DNA of 64,000 bases, taken from the NCBI RefSeq assembly GCF_001613065.1, contig NZ_BDBQ01000048.1:1-64000 (forward strand). Reading direction: 5' to 3'. The notes beneath the pieces were generated by a model that saw only the letters and a program-made list of their open reading frames with translations, made no database searches and was not told where the DNA came from. This document shows, one piece after another, positions 1 to 9,249 of this stretch. The stretch is from Nocardia miyunensis NBRC 108239. Its GTDB lineage: Bacteria; Actinomycetota; Actinomycetes; Mycobacteriales; Mycobacteriaceae. How positions within the stretch are numbered: the stretch's first letter is position 1; the number at the start of each line of letters is the position of its first letter. The translations under genes and the position numbers were made by a program.

Positions 1-278
1 CCGGCCTGCATCACCGCGAACGCGCTCGCACCCGCGACCAGCCGACGATCGTCGTCCGGATCGATCAGCAGCACATCGCCCACGGTCGCGGCGGTCAGCG
101 AGCCGAGCAGCAGCCGCCGGTCCGCGGGTGCGAGCGCATCGCCCGCACGCGCGACGTCCGCGGCCAGCAGCGGCATCATCGCGGGCTTGCCGATCCACTG
201 CAGCCGATCGCGTCCGGTGAGCGCACCGGCCACGGTCAGCGCGGACGCGGCCAGATAGGCCACCCGGAACGGCCGCAT
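1..278 (-). CDS. YhhN family membrane protein (lysoplasmalogenase-like), 5'-part only
   Basis: Only the first 92 codons lie in the window; the gene runs off the left edge. The ATG overlaps the stop codon of the upstream FabH-like gene by one base (TGATG), so the two are probably translationally coupled. The visible part starts with a hydrophobic stretch (MRPFRVAYLAASALTVAGAL) and carries GKPAMMPLLAAD and LLLGSLTAATVGDVLLI. These match the KPLLMPLL and SxxGD patterns of YhhN/TMEM86 proteins, multi-pass membrane enzymes of which some cleave lysoplasmalogens. The assignment rests on motif recall. Substrate and role here are unknown. Confidence 0.6.
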   Translation of the reverse strand, partial: MRPFRVAYLAASALTVAGALTGRDRLQWIGKPAMMPLLAADVARAGDALAPADRRLLLGSLTAATVGDVLLIDPDDDRRLVAGASAFAVMQA

Positions 279-1423
279 CAGAAACTTGGCTCGCGGGGTG
301 CGGGCGGGAGCCGGACCACCTGACCGGCATAGCTCAACCCGGCCCCGAAACCGAGCAGCAAGGCCAGCTGACCGCCCTTGGCCTGGCCTGTGACCAGCAT
401 CTCCTCGATGGCCAGCGGAATCGAGGCCGCGGAGGTGTTACCGGTGTTCTCGATGTCGTTGGCCATCGGAATGTCGTCGGCCAGACCGAGATTCTTGCGC
501 ATCAGCTCGTTGATCCGGGCATTGGCCTGATGCGGGACGAAGACCTCGATATCCTCCTTGGCCACCCCGGACACCTCGAGCGCCGAGGACAACGCCCGCG
601 GCAGCGTGACCGCGGCCCACCGGAACACCCGCGGCCCCTCCATCCGCAGCGACATCCGGCCCACCGGATCGGTCTCGGGATCCACGCCCTGCAAGGCCTG
701 GGCCTTGTCCATGTACGCGAGGAAATCGACGTTCTGCGCGATGGCCTCGGCATTCTCGCCGTCACTGCCCCACACCGTCGGCGAGATGCCGTTCTCCTCG
801 CTGGGACCGACCACGACCGCGCCCGCGCCGTCGCCGAAGATCATCGCGGTGCCGCGATCGGTGGGATCGAGGCCGAGGGTCATCGTCTCGGCCCCGATCA
901 CCAGGATGTAATCGGCCGAACCGGCCCGGATCATATCCGCGGCCACCCCGAGCCCATAACCGAAACCGCCGCAGCCCGAGGTCAGATCGAACGCCGGAAT
1001 ACCGTTCATCCCCAGGTCGTAGGCGATGGTCGGGGCACCGTGCGGGGTCATCTTCAGCCAGCTCGAACTGGCCAGCACCAGCGCACCGATCCGGGACCGA
1101 TCGATACCGCTGTTGGCGATCGCGCGCTCACCCGCCGCGCACGACATCATCCGCAGCGTCTCGTCACCGCTGATCCAGCGCCGGTTGCGAATTCCGGTGC
1201 GCTCGTAGATCCACTCCGGAGTGGAGTCGAGCACCTCGCACACCTCGGCGTTGCTGACGATCCGAGTGGGTCGGTAAGCGCCGATGCCGAGCATCGCGAC
1301 ATTCTCACGCCCCTTGTTCACCGCAATGCTCACCACAGGCGACTCACACGACCCTTCACCACGCTGTTCGACAGATCGCGTAAAGGCTAGCTCAGTGTCA
1401 ACAGCCGTGGACGTCCCCGTCAC
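278..1423 (-). CDS. Beta-ketoacyl-ACP synthase III family protein (FabH-like)
   Basis: Thiolase-fold condensing enzyme of the type that starts fatty acid synthesis or links it to mycolate synthesis by condensing acyl-CoA with malonyl-ACP. The Cys-His-Asn triad is visible at about Cys151 (TSGCGGFGYGL), His298 (VPHQANARINEL) and Asn329 (ENTGNTSAASIPLA), numbered from the GTG at 1423. That GTG overlaps the pyrE stop (GTGA). The FabH core starts only near residue 44 (MLGIGAYRPTR), so a downstream start is possible and the extra N-terminus is suspect. The sequence resembles mycobacterial FabH throughout, but it sits beside pyrE and an SDR gene rather than fatty acid genes, so it may serve a specialised pathway. 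Confidence 0.85.
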   Translation of the reverse strand: MTGTSTAVDTELAFTRSVEQRGEGSCESPVVSIAVNKGRENVAMLGIGAYRPTRIVSNAEVCEVLDSTPEWIYERTGIRNRRWISGDETLRMMSCAAGERAIANSGIDRSRIGALVLASSSWLKMTPHGAPTIAYDLGMNGIPAFDLTSGCGGFGYGLGVAADMIRAGSADYILVIGAETMTLGLDPTDRGTAMIFGDGAGAVVVGPSEENGISPTVWGSDGENAEAIAQNVDFLAYMDKAQALQGVDPETDPVGRMSLRMEGPRVFRWAAVTLPRALSSALEVSGVAKEDIEVFVPHQANARINELMRKNLGLADDIPMANDIENTGNTSAASIPLAIEEMLVTGQAKGGQLALLLGFGAGLSYAGQVVRLPPAPREPSF

Positions 1424-1965
1424 CCGAGGGCGAGATCCTTCAGCCCGAGGATCGAGCGGTACTCCAGCCCCTCCGCGGCGATCACCTGATCGGCCCCGGT
1501 CTCCCGGTCCACCACGGTCGCCACGCCGACCACCGTCGCCCCGGCCTCGCGCAACGCGCGCACCGCGGTGAGCGGGGAATTGCCGGTCGTGGTGGTGTCC
1601 TCCACCACCAGCACCCGCTTGCCGGTGATGTCCGGCCCCTCGATCTGCCGCTGCATGCCGTGCGTCTTGGCGGCCTTGCGCACCACGAACGCGTCCACCG
1701 GAGGTCCGGGTGCGTGCATCACCGCGACGGCCACCGGATCCGCGCCCATGGTGAGCCCGCCGACCGCATCGAACTCCCAGTCGGATACCAACTCGCGCAA
1801 CAACTTTCCGATCAGCGGCGCGGCCTGGTGATGTAGCGTCGCGCGCCGCAGGTCGACGTAGTAGTCCGCCTCCTTGCCCGAGGACAGGGTGACCCGGCCG
1901 TGCACGACGGCCAGTTCCCGTACCAACTCGGCCAATCTGTCCCGGTCGGTGGTCGATTCGATCAT
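1420..1965 (-). CDS. pyrE: Orotate phosphoribosyltransferase
   Basis: Joins orotate and PRPP to form orotidine monophosphate, the fifth step of de novo pyrimidine synthesis, in the cytoplasm. The 181-residue length is normal for the actinobacterial enzyme. The PRPP-binding motif VLVVEDTTTTGNS is at about residues 118-130, and the flexible-loop region with KAAKTHG lies before it. It starts with ATG at 1965 and ends in a 4-base overlap with the FabH-like gene. In M. tuberculosis pyrE (Rv0382c) lies next to Rv0383c and clpB, as it does here, which supports the call. Confidence 0.95.
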   Translation of the reverse strand: MIESTTDRDRLAELVRELAVVHGRVTLSSGKEADYYVDLRRATLHHQAAPLIGKLLRELVSDWEFDAVGGLTMGADPVAVAVMHAPGPPVDAFVVRKAAKTHGMQRQIEGPDITGKRVLVVEDTTTTGNSPLTAVRALREAGATVVGVATVVDRETGADQVIAAEGLEYRSILGLKDLALG

Positions 1966-2016
1966 GTTGTGTGCCGTGTCCTTTCTGGTCGACCGGCCGC
2001 TGCGGGCCTGGCCGCT

Positions 2017-2826
2017 CTAAGTCCTACCGCGTGCGTTGAACAGGGTCCGACTGAGGCGGACCAGCAGGGAGCGCGGGATCATCCCGGCCACCGTGGTGAG
2101 CACCTTGTACTGGGCGCCGGGCACGCTGACCACCTTGTTCGATTCCAGATCACGCAGTGAACCCGCCACTACCTGCTCGACGTCGAGCCACATCGGCTTC
2201 GGCAGCGACGACATATCGATACCGGCCCGATCGTGGAATTCGGTGTGGACGAATCCGGGGCACAGCGCCTGCACTCGAACTCCCGTACCCGCGAGTCCGC
2301 CCGCCAGCCCTTCGCACAAGGATACGACGTAGGCCTTGGAGGCCGAATACGTCGATCCACGTCCCGGAATCAGGCCCGCGACGCTGGCGAGATTCACGAT
2401 CGAACCCTTCGCCGCGGCGATCATCGGCGGCAGTGCGGCGCGGGTCAGTTGCACGACCGCGGTGACGTTGACGTCCAGTTGCGCCTGCAACTGCGCCGGA
2501 TCGTTGGACCAGAACTCACCGGAGATGCCCACGCCCGCGCTGTTGACCAGGAACTCCACACCCTCCCCGAGCCGCGCGGCGACCCGCTCGCGGTCGGCGG
2601 CGACCGCCAGATCGGCGGGCAGCACCTCGGATCCGGTGTCGAAACGCCGGCTCAGCTCCTCACCCAGGGCGGTGAGCCGCTCCTCGTCGCGGGCGACCAG
2701 CACCAGGTCGTAACCGAGCGAGGCCAGTCGCTTCGCGTAGGCGTGCCCGATTCCGGAGGTCGGACCGGTGACCATGGCGACGGGCCTGCTCGCGCCGGGT
2801 AGGCGGGCGGCGGGTGTTTCGGTCAT
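2017..2826 (-). CDS. Short-chain dehydrogenase/reductase (SDR)
   Basis: Classical SDR of about 269 residues. The nucleotide-binding glycine motif TGPTSGIG is near the N-terminus, an NSAGVG segment follows as the NNAG equivalent, and a catalytic Ser precedes YSASK. The ATG at 2826 was chosen over one six codons upstream because the SDR core starts soon after it. The C-terminal part (PMWLDVEQVVAGSLRDLESNK) is typical of DltE/YqjQ-like SDRs that act on hydrophobic or acyl substrates. It is separated from pyrE by about 50 bases on the same strand and may be co-transcribed. Substrate unknown. Confidence 0.85.
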   Translation of the reverse strand: MTETPAARLPGASRPVAMVTGPTSGIGHAYAKRLASLGYDLVLVARDEERLTALGEELSRRFDTGSEVLPADLAVAADRERVAARLGEGVEFLVNSAGVGISGEFWSNDPAQLQAQLDVNVTAVVQLTRAALPPMIAAAKGSIVNLASVAGLIPGRGSTYSASKAYVVSLCEGLAGGLAGTGVRVQALCPGFVHTEFHDRAGIDMSSLPKPMWLDVEQVVAGSLRDLESNKVVSVPGAQYKVLTTVAGMIPRSLLVRLSRTLFNARGRT

Positions 2827-2886
2827 GACCTCATCATCGCGCACCCGGGCCGATCATCGTTCACCCGAGGTCGACACCGCGGACAC

Positions 2887-4059
2887 TCAGCGCGGCGCGG
2901 GACCCTGATACGGACGGAAGCCGGGGTGGAACGGGCCGCCGGGACGGTCGGACTGCTCGTCCTCGTGCAGGTCCTGCGCGAATTCGGATTCCTCGGGCTC
3001 GTGTCCGGAGTCCTCGGGCGTCTTCTCCTCGGCCGGGGGCCAGTTGCGGCGGACGCGGGTGCGCGGATCGGGCACCACGGCGAGGGCCGGACGGCGTTGC
3101 GGCGGTTCGGAATCCCCGGCGATGTCCTGGACCAGGGGGGCGTACCGGTCGTCGGATTGCTCGGCCGGAATCTCGTAATCGCGTCGCTCGGAATCGAATT
3201 CGGCGAGTTTCGCGGACGCGGGCGAGCGGTCGTCCGCGTCGTCGTAGCCGCGCTCGTCGTAGCGGCGATCCTCGTCGAGACGTTCGGCGTACCGGCGCTC
3301 GTCGTCGTAGCGGTCCTGGTCGTAGTCGTCGTAACGGCGTGCGCCCGGCCGATCCTCGTAGTCCGCGTCCGGATCGTCGTCCTCGGCGCGGGTGCGCGGG
3401 CGCGGACGTCCCGGATCGTGCGCGTCGGGGTCCCCGGCCTCGCCGCCACCGGCCACCGGCGGCAACACGTGCAGCAGACCGGACAGGCGCAGCACCGCGT
3501 CGACCGCACCCTCCCACTCCCGCGAGGACAGGCCCACCGGCAGTACGCCGAGCGTCCAGTTGCCCTCACTCCACAGCTGATGCACGCTGCCGGAAAGGGT
3601 TTCGATGAAGGCGACCATGCGCTGATCCACCGCGTGCCGGGCGATATCCGGATTCGTCGCGAACACCACGCGGTCGCCGATCGCGCCGAGCAGTTCCAGA
3701 TCCGCGTCCTTGGGCGGGGCGGCGGTCTTGAGGCGCAGGTCGATATCGATATCGGAGCCGATCTGACGACGCACGGCGACCAGCGTCGCGGCATCCTCCA
3801 GATCGAACAGAACGAACTTCTCGCCCTTGCGATTACCGGAGACCACGTCGACCGCGGACAGGTACCCGAGTTTGGCCATCGCGCCGCGACGCCACGTGGA
3901 CGCCAGTGCCGGTTCGACCGAAACATAGGTGTAGCCCTGAGCTTTCGCCCAGACCTGACGCACGTGACCGGTCCGCTGCCGCTGGAGCCGATCGAAATAC
4001 AGCAGCACGATCGCACCCACCAGTGCGATCGCCGCGAGTCCGAACCACATTGCCGTCAT
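2887..4059 (-). CDS. Membrane-anchored protein in the Rv0383c position
   Basis: A 390-residue protein of unknown function. It has one N-terminal membrane segment (about residues 4-22, WFGLAAIALVGAIVLLYF), a folded region to about residue 200, and then a long charged tail rich in Asp, Arg and Tyr with DDYDQDRYDDERRY-like runs. The tail is almost certainly disordered. Its place between pyrE and clpB matches M. tuberculosis Rv0383c, annotated there as a possible secreted or membrane protein, so I take it as the positional counterpart. The segment KFVLFDLEDAATLVAVRRQ looks like a structured core. No catalytic motif was recognised. Confidence 0.8.
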   Translation of the reverse strand: MTAMWFGLAAIALVGAIVLLYFDRLQRQRTGHVRQVWAKAQGYTYVSVEPALASTWRRGAMAKLGYLSAVDVVSGNRKGEKFVLFDLEDAATLVAVRRQIGSDIDIDLRLKTAAPPKDADLELLGAIGDRVVFATNPDIARHAVDQRMVAFIETLSGSVHQLWSEGNWTLGVLPVGLSSREWEGAVDAVLRLSGLLHVLPPVAGGGEAGDPDAHDPGRPRPRTRAEDDDPDADYEDRPGARRYDDYDQDRYDDERRYAERLDEDRRYDERGYDDADDRSPASAKLAEFDSERRDYEIPAEQSDDRYAPLVQDIAGDSEPPQRRPALAVVPDPRTRVRRNWPPAEEKTPEDSGHEPEESEFAQDLHEDEQSDRPGGPFHPGFRPYQGPAPR

Positions 4060-4144
4060 CGCGGACGAGTCTAGTTGGCAGTCGCACCTCGCGTGGTGTG
4101 CGCACTGCGTGTTGTGCGTGGCCGCCCGGTCCGCGGGCCGCGAA

Positions 4145-4978
4145 TCACCGAGTGGGCGTGGGGATCGTGGTGCCCTGCGAGGGCAGTGCGGTGCCGATGA
4201 CGATCTTGGCCTGAATGGATCCGTCGGCGTTCTTGTCGCCCTGCACCACGACCATATCGCCGGGATGCAGATCGGCGACGGTGCTCGAACCCAGCGCGAT
4301 CACCTCGGTCTTGGCGTCGGTGTGCACGGTGATGGTCGAGCCGGACAGCGCGTCGACGGTGAGCGTGGATCCGTCGTTGGTGCTGATGGTGCCCATCGTC
4401 GCGCCGAGGCCGTCGATGGTCCCGCCCAGTCCGGGCAGTTGCGGCGCGGTGGTCCTGCCGGTGCCGGGGGTATCGGGCGACTTCGGGAACATCGGCAGTC
4501 CGGTCGGGGCCGAGTGGTACGTGGTGTCCCCGGCGGTCGAGGAGGACGAGGAGGTGTTGCCCAGGAACAGCCCCACCGCGATCGCGCCGAGCACCACCAC
4601 CGCGAAGGCCACCAGCGTCATCCCCACCCACATCCCGCGACGGCCGCGGTGTGGCGGCTGCTCCGGGGGCAGATCGGGCGGCCCGACCAGCGTCGGGGTC
4701 GGCGGGCCGTTCTGGACGGGCGTGGTGTGGGCCGGGCCGATCCACTGGGTGTCGTATGCGGCCTCGCCCGGACCGGGCCCCTCGTAGACGCCCCACTGGC
4801 TCTGATACGGCGGCAGGGGCCGGGTCGGATTCGGCCCGGGAGCCTGGTCGAAGTACTGATACGGCTCGGTCGAACCGAACGCGTCCGAGTACTCCGGCGC
4901 GCGCTTTCCCTCCGACCCGCCCGACGCTCCGAGGTGCTCGGTCGGCGCGTCGGGCGAATCCGGTCCCTGTGCCGACAT
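4145..4978 (-). CDS. Membrane-anchored DUF5666-type secreted protein
   Basis: 277 residues: a Pro-rich cytoplasmic N-terminus, one membrane segment at about residues 117-138 (MTLVAFAVVVLGAIAVGLFL), a Ser/Thr linker, and a C-terminal beta-rich domain with GTISTNDGSTLTVDAL and VQGDKNADGSIQAKIVIG. That pattern fits the DUF5666 (OB-like) family of extracytoplasmic domains. The ATG at 4978 was chosen because GGAGG lies six bases upstream; the open frame extends further but has no other good start. Function unknown. It lies between clpB and the Rv0383c-position gene, about 180 bases after clpB. Confidence 0.75.
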   Translation of the reverse strand: MSAQGPDSPDAPTEHLGASGGSEGKRAPEYSDAFGSTEPYQYFDQAPGPNPTRPLPPYQSQWGVYEGPGPGEAAYDTQWIGPAHTTPVQNGPPTPTLVGPPDLPPEQPPHRGRRGMWVGMTLVAFAVVVLGAIAVGLFLGNTSSSSSTAGDTTYHSAPTGLPMFPKSPDTPGTGRTTAPQLPGLGGTIDGLGATMGTISTNDGSTLTVDALSGSTITVHTDAKTEVIALGSSTVADLHPGDMVVVQGDKNADGSIQAKIVIGTALPSQGTTIPTPTR

Positions 4979-5161
4979 TTTGGCCTCCGCTTCGCTCCGG
5001 CGGGTTTTTCGGCGCCCTGAGCCGCGCCGAAAAACATCTGGGTTGATGTTCCTGGCCTGACAGTCCCAGCCTACAGAGACGCTTCGCCGCTGAGCACGCT
5101 GTGAGGTAGTTGCGTTGGGCCTGCTGTCCCGGGTCACGGCTGTGGCCCGGGACGCGGCGGG

Positions 5162-7723
5162 TCACCTGCCGACGATGAGTCCGTCACCGTCCGGAGAGAC
5201 GTTGACCTTCACCAAGTCGCCGTCGGTGACCTCGCCTGCCAGCAGTTCCTTGGCCAGCGAATCGCCGATGGACTGCTGGATCAGCCGGCGCAGCGGGCGG
5301 GCGCCGTAGGCCGGGTCGTAACCCCGCACGGCCAGCCAGAACCGCGCCGAATCGCTGACATCGAGGGTGAGCCGCCGCTGCGAGAGGCGCTTCTGCAGCT
5401 GGTTCAGCTGGATGTCGACGATCTGCTCGAGTTGCTCCTCGTCGAGCGGCTGGAACATCACCACATCGTCCAGGCGGTTCAGGAATTCCGGCTTGAACGC
5501 GGAGCGCACCGCGTTCATCACGAACTCCTTGTCGCCGCCCGCACCCAGGTTGGAGGTGAGGATGAGGATGGTGTTGCGGAAGTCGACCGTGCGGCCTTGG
5601 CCATCGGTCAACCGGCCCTCGTCGAGCACCTGCAGCAGGATGTCGAACACGTCCGGGTGCGCCTTCTCGATCTCGTCGAACAGGACCACCGTGTACGGCC
5701 GGCGGCGCACCGCCTCGGTCAGCTGACCGCCCTGGTCGTAGCCGACGTATCCGGGCGGCGCGCCGACCAGGCGAGCCACCGCGTGCTTCTCGGAGTACTC
5801 GCTCATGTCGATCCGGGTCATGGCGCGTTCGTCGTCGAACAGGAAGTCCGCCAACGCCTTTGCCAATTCGGTCTTGCCGACGCCGGTCGGGCCGACGAAC
5901 AGGAACGACCCGGTGGGCCGGTTCGGATCCGCGACCCCGGCACGCGCCCGGCGCACCGCGTCCGACACCGCCTGCACGGGTGCGGACTGGCCCACCACGC
6001 GGCGGCCCAGCTCGTCCTCCATGCGCAGCAGCTTCTGCGTCTCGCCCTCGAGCATCCGCCCGACCGGAATTCCGGTCCAGGACGAGACCACCTCGGCGAT
6101 ATCGTCCGGGCCGACCTCCTCCTTGAGCATCACCTCGCCGTCGGAGCCGGTGCTGGTCCCGGCCTTCTCCTCGGCCTCGGCCAGCTGCTTCTCCAGCGCC
6201 GGAATGCGCCCGTAGCGGAGTTCGGCGGCCTTGCCCAGATCGCCGTCGCGTTCGGCGCGCTCGGATTCGCCGCGCAGCGATTCGAGCTCCTCCTTGATCA
6301 CGCGCACACCGTCGATGGCCTGCTTCTCGTTCTGCCAGCGGGCCATCAGCTGGTTGAGCTTCTCGCGGTCGTCGGCCAGTTCCTGACGCAACTTCTCCAG
6401 GCGTTGCTTGGACGCCGCGTCGGTCTCCTTGGCCAGGGCGACCTCCTCGATCTCGAGGCGGCGCACCGCGCGTTCGACCTCGTCGATCTCCACCGGACGC
6501 GAGTCGATCTCCATGCGCAGCCGCGAGGCCGACTCGTCGACCAGGTCGATCGCCTTGTCCGGCAGGAACCGGGAGGTGATGTACCGATCGGACAGCGTCG
6601 CCGCGGCCACCAGCGCGGAGTCGGTGATGCGCACGCCGTGGTGCACCTCGTACCGCTCCTTGAGCCCGCGCAGGATGCCGACGGTGTCCTCCACCGAGGG
6701 CTCGCCGACCAGCACCTGCTGGAAACGCCGCTCCAGCGCCGCGTCCTTCTCGATGTGCTGGCGGTATTCGTCCAGCGTGGTCGCGCCGACCAGGCGCAGC
6801 TCACCGCGCGCGAGCATCGGCTTGATCATGTTGCCCGCGTCCATCGCCGACTCGCCGGTCGCGCCGGCTCCGACGATGGTGTGCAGCTCATCGATGAAGG
6901 TGATGATCTGCCCGGCACTCTGCTTGATCTCCCCGAGTACGGCCTTGAGCCGCTCCTCGAATTCGCCGCGGTACTTCGCACCGGCGACCATCGCGCCCAG
7001 ATCGAGCGAGACCAGTCGCTTGCCGCGCAACGACTCCGGCACGTCACCGGCGACGATGCGCTGGGCCAGGCCCTCCACGATCGCGGTCTTGCCTACGCCG
7101 GGCTCGCCGATCAGCACCGGGTTGTTCTTGGTGCGGCGGCTCAGCACCTGGACGACCCGGCGGATTTCGGTGTCGCGGCCGATGACCGGGTCGAGTTTGC
7201 CCTCGCGAGCGGCCGCGGTCAGGTCGGTGGAGTACTTCTCCAGGGCCTGATAGGTGCTCTCGGGATCGGGACTGGTGACGCGGGTGTTGCCGCGTACGGA
7301 GGTCAGCGCTTCTCGGAGCGCGTCCGCGGTCGCGCCGTACTTCAGCAGCAGCTGCGAGACATCGGAATCGCCGCTGGCCAAACCGATCAGCAGCACCTCG
7401 GCGGAGACGTATTCGTCTCCCAACTCCGTTGCCAGCTTCTGTGCGGCGTTCATCGCGGCGACGGCCTCGCGGCCCAGCTGCGGTGTGGTGGTCGCGCCGG
7501 TCGCGCTGGGCAGCCGGTCGATGATGTCCTGGGCCTCGCGTCGAATCTGGGCCGGATCAGCGGCGACAGCCTTCAACAGCGGGGCGGCGATGCCGTCGGT
7601 CTGATCCAGCAACGCCACCAGCAAGTGCGCCGGACGGATCTCCGGATTGCCCGCGGCCGAGGCGGACTGCAGTGCGGCGGTGAACGCCGCCTGGGTCTTG
7701 GTGGTGGGATTGAACGAGTCCAC
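5162..7723 (-). CDS. clpB: ATP-dependent disaggregase ClpB
   Basis: Hsp100 chaperone that pulls proteins out of aggregates together with DnaK/DnaJ/GrpE. The order is an N-terminal Clp_N repeat domain, AAA1 with Walker A GEPGVGKT (about residue 205), the coiled-coil middle domain (about 410-520, Glu/Arg/Lys rich, including RGESERAERDGDLGKAAELR), AAA2 with Walker A GPTGVGKT (about 605), and the C-terminal domain. Start: the GTG at 7723 gives MDSFNPTTKTQAAF, matching the known M. tuberculosis ClpB N-terminus, and it has AGGAAGG five bases upstream. The GTG two codons earlier sits too close to that ribosome-binding site. Length about 853 residues, as expected. Upstream lie a HAIR operator and a SigH-like promoter. 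Confidence 0.97.
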   Translation of the reverse strand: MDSFNPTTKTQAAFTAALQSASAAGNPEIRPAHLLVALLDQTDGIAAPLLKAVAADPAQIRREAQDIIDRLPSATGATTTPQLGREAVAAMNAAQKLATELGDEYVSAEVLLIGLASGDSDVSQLLLKYGATADALREALTSVRGNTRVTSPDPESTYQALEKYSTDLTAAAREGKLDPVIGRDTEIRRVVQVLSRRTKNNPVLIGEPGVGKTAIVEGLAQRIVAGDVPESLRGKRLVSLDLGAMVAGAKYRGEFEERLKAVLGEIKQSAGQIITFIDELHTIVGAGATGESAMDAGNMIKPMLARGELRLVGATTLDEYRQHIEKDAALERRFQQVLVGEPSVEDTVGILRGLKERYEVHHGVRITDSALVAAATLSDRYITSRFLPDKAIDLVDESASRLRMEIDSRPVEIDEVERAVRRLEIEEVALAKETDAASKQRLEKLRQELADDREKLNQLMARWQNEKQAIDGVRVIKEELESLRGESERAERDGDLGKAAELRYGRIPALEKQLAEAEEKAGTSTGSDGEVMLKEEVGPDDIAEVVSSWTGIPVGRMLEGETQKLLRMEDELGRRVVGQSAPVQAVSDAVRRARAGVADPNRPTGSFLFVGPTGVGKTELAKALADFLFDDERAMTRIDMSEYSEKHAVARLVGAPPGYVGYDQGGQLTEAVRRRPYTVVLFDEIEKAHPDVFDILLQVLDEGRLTDGQGRTVDFRNTILILTSNLGAGGDKEFVMNAVRSAFKPEFLNRLDDVVMFQPLDEEQLEQIVDIQLNQLQKRLSQRRLTLDVSDSARFWLAVRGYDPAYGARPLRRLIQQSIGDSLAKELLAGEVTDGDLVKVNVSPDGDGLIVGR

Positions 7724-7780
7724 GGTCACCTTCCTACTTGTCGTCTCTTCGCAGCCTCGTCCGGCTGCTTCCGATCAGTT

Positions 7781-7807
7781 CAACGCAGTAGAAGTTGAGT
7801 CTGTTCC
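7781..7807 (-). promoter_or_regulatory. SigH/SigE-like promoter of clpB
   Basis: Reading the minus strand, GGAAC (7807-7803) is followed after 18 bases by GTTG (7784-7781). This fits the mycobacterial SigH/SigE consensus GGAAc-N17-19-GTT. It would start transcription about 50 bases before the clpB GTG. The promoter overlaps the HAIR element, so HspR could block it. Inferred from pattern only. Confidence 0.6.
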
Positions 7808-7814
7808 GCTCAAG
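7794..7814. promoter_or_regulatory. HAIR element (HspR operator) upstream of clpB
   Basis: GTTGAGT-N7-GCTCAAG matches the HspR-associated inverted repeat CTTGAGT-N7-ACTCAAG at 12 of 14 positions with the exact 7-base spacer. It covers the -35 half of the predicted clpB promoter. hspR itself lies 6 kb away in the window. Confidence 0.8.
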
Positions 7815-8030
7815 TTTGAAACTTTTCGACGTTGCGCGCAACACCATCCCCGGACCGCTTCCCCCACGCTAGCCCCGCGCGGCATCCGACCACGACGTTT
7901 CGCCCTCGGCGAGGTTGGGTACCGTCAAAGCCGCATAACCGTGCGACCACGGTTTTTTCGGGGATACTGGAACCCGAGCCGGTCCGGGCCTGGGGTCCGG
8001 ATCGTTCTATGCAGAAAGGAAGCTCGAGTC

Positions 8031-9191
8031 GTGGATGCGCGTTCGGCTGCGCTGGTCCGCGCCAATTACCGGTCCGTCATCGAGGCGCCGAACGGCCCGG
8101 AACGGCTGGTCAGTGCGTTCTACGGCCATATGTTCAGCGAGAATCCACGGCTGCGGGAGTTGTTCCCGCCCGCCATGGACATGCAGCCCAAGCGCGTGAT
8201 GACCGCCGTGCAGTTCGTGCTCGACCATCTCGAGGACTGGGACCGCGCCCAGCACTTCCTCGAACAGCTCGCCCGGGACCACCGTAAATACGGGGTCGAG
8301 GCGGCACATTACGATATCGCCGGTCGCGCGCTGGTGGCCGCGTTCCGCACCTACTGCGGCATCGGCGGCTGGTCGCGCGAACTCGAGGAGGGCTGGCGCG
8401 ATATCGGCATCCTCATCTCCGCCTCGATGGCCATCGGCGCGAATTCCGACAATTCCCGGCCGTTCTACGAGGCGACGGTGGTCGGGCACCGGCAGGTGCT
8501 GGAGGATCTGGCGATCGTGCGGCTGCAGTCCGAGACGCCGATCCCGTATCAGGCCGGACAGTATGTTCCGGTGTCGGTTCCCCAGCGGCCCAAGATGTGG
8601 CGGTACCTGTCGCCCGCGATTCCGACGAATCCCTACGGGGAGATCGAATTCCACGTCCGCAAGGTGGAGAACGGCTGGGTGAGCCCGGCCATCGTCGCCG
8701 AGACCGAGGCCGGGGACGTCTGGCAGATCGCCGGTCCGCTGGGCGGGCTGCACGTGGACCGCGACAGCGGCGCCGACGTGCTGATGATCGGCTCGGGCAC
8801 CGGTATCGCGCCGCTGCGCGCGCAACTCATCGAAATGGGCAGGCGCGGAGACAATCCGCGGGTGCACTTCTTCATGGGCGGGCAGTACCCGTGCGATCTT
8901 TACGACGTGCAGAACATGTGGCAGCTGTCGCTGAGCAATCCGTGGCTGACCGTTATTCCGGTGTGCGAGAACGCATCCAACCCGTGGTGGTATCCGCATC
9001 CCCCGGCCGACCCGCCATTCGGCATGCACCGCACGCTGATCGGTAATCTGGGTGCGGTGGTGGCGAGCTTCGGCTCCTGGTCGGATCGGCAGATCCAGAT
9101 CGCCGGATCGGCGCGGATGATCGCGGCCACCAAGCGGGCACTGGTGGCGGTCGGCACACCGGAATGGGCCATCACCGCGGATCCGGTGTGA
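8031..9191 (+). CDS. Flavohemoglobin-like globin/FAD-NAD reductase (Rv0385 type)
   Basis: 386 residues. Residues 1-135 form a globin domain with candidate haem-pocket residues B10 Tyr (AFYGHMF), E7-region Gln (DMQPKR) and proximal His (ARDHRKYGVEAAHY). A ferredoxin-reductase-like module follows, with FAD motif RYLSPA and NAD motif GSGTGIAPLRAQL. The family carries out NO dioxygenation or related haem redox reactions; the M. tuberculosis neighbour Rv0385 belongs to the divergent type II group. The GTG at 8031 was chosen because AAAGGA lies about ten bases upstream and the globin helix A begins at once. The frame is open further upstream, but that stretch includes the clpB promoter. It is divergent from clpB. 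Confidence 0.88.
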   Translation: MDARSAALVRANYRSVIEAPNGPERLVSAFYGHMFSENPRLRELFPPAMDMQPKRVMTAVQFVLDHLEDWDRAQHFLEQLARDHRKYGVEAAHYDIAGRALVAAFRTYCGIGGWSRELEEGWRDIGILISASMAIGANSDNSRPFYEATVVGHRQVLEDLAIVRLQSETPIPYQAGQYVPVSVPQRPKMWRYLSPAIPTNPYGEIEFHVRKVENGWVSPAIVAETEAGDVWQIAGPLGGLHVDRDSGADVLMIGSGTGIAPLRAQLIEMGRRGDNPRVHFFMGGQYPCDLYDVQNMWQLSLSNPWLTVIPVCENASNPWWYPHPPADPPFGMHRTLIGNLGAVVASFGSWSDRQIQIAGSARMIAATKRALVAVGTPEWAITADPV

Positions 9192-9249
9192 TCCGCAGCC
9201 GATCGAATCCTTCCGCAGCACAAGACATTTCGACGAACAGGGATGGTGT

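Noticed and set aside
5432..7798. Very long open frame on the plus strand opposite clpB
   Set aside because: It is the complement of a high-GC coding gene. It has no family motif and no ribosome-binding site, while clpB on the other strand is complete.
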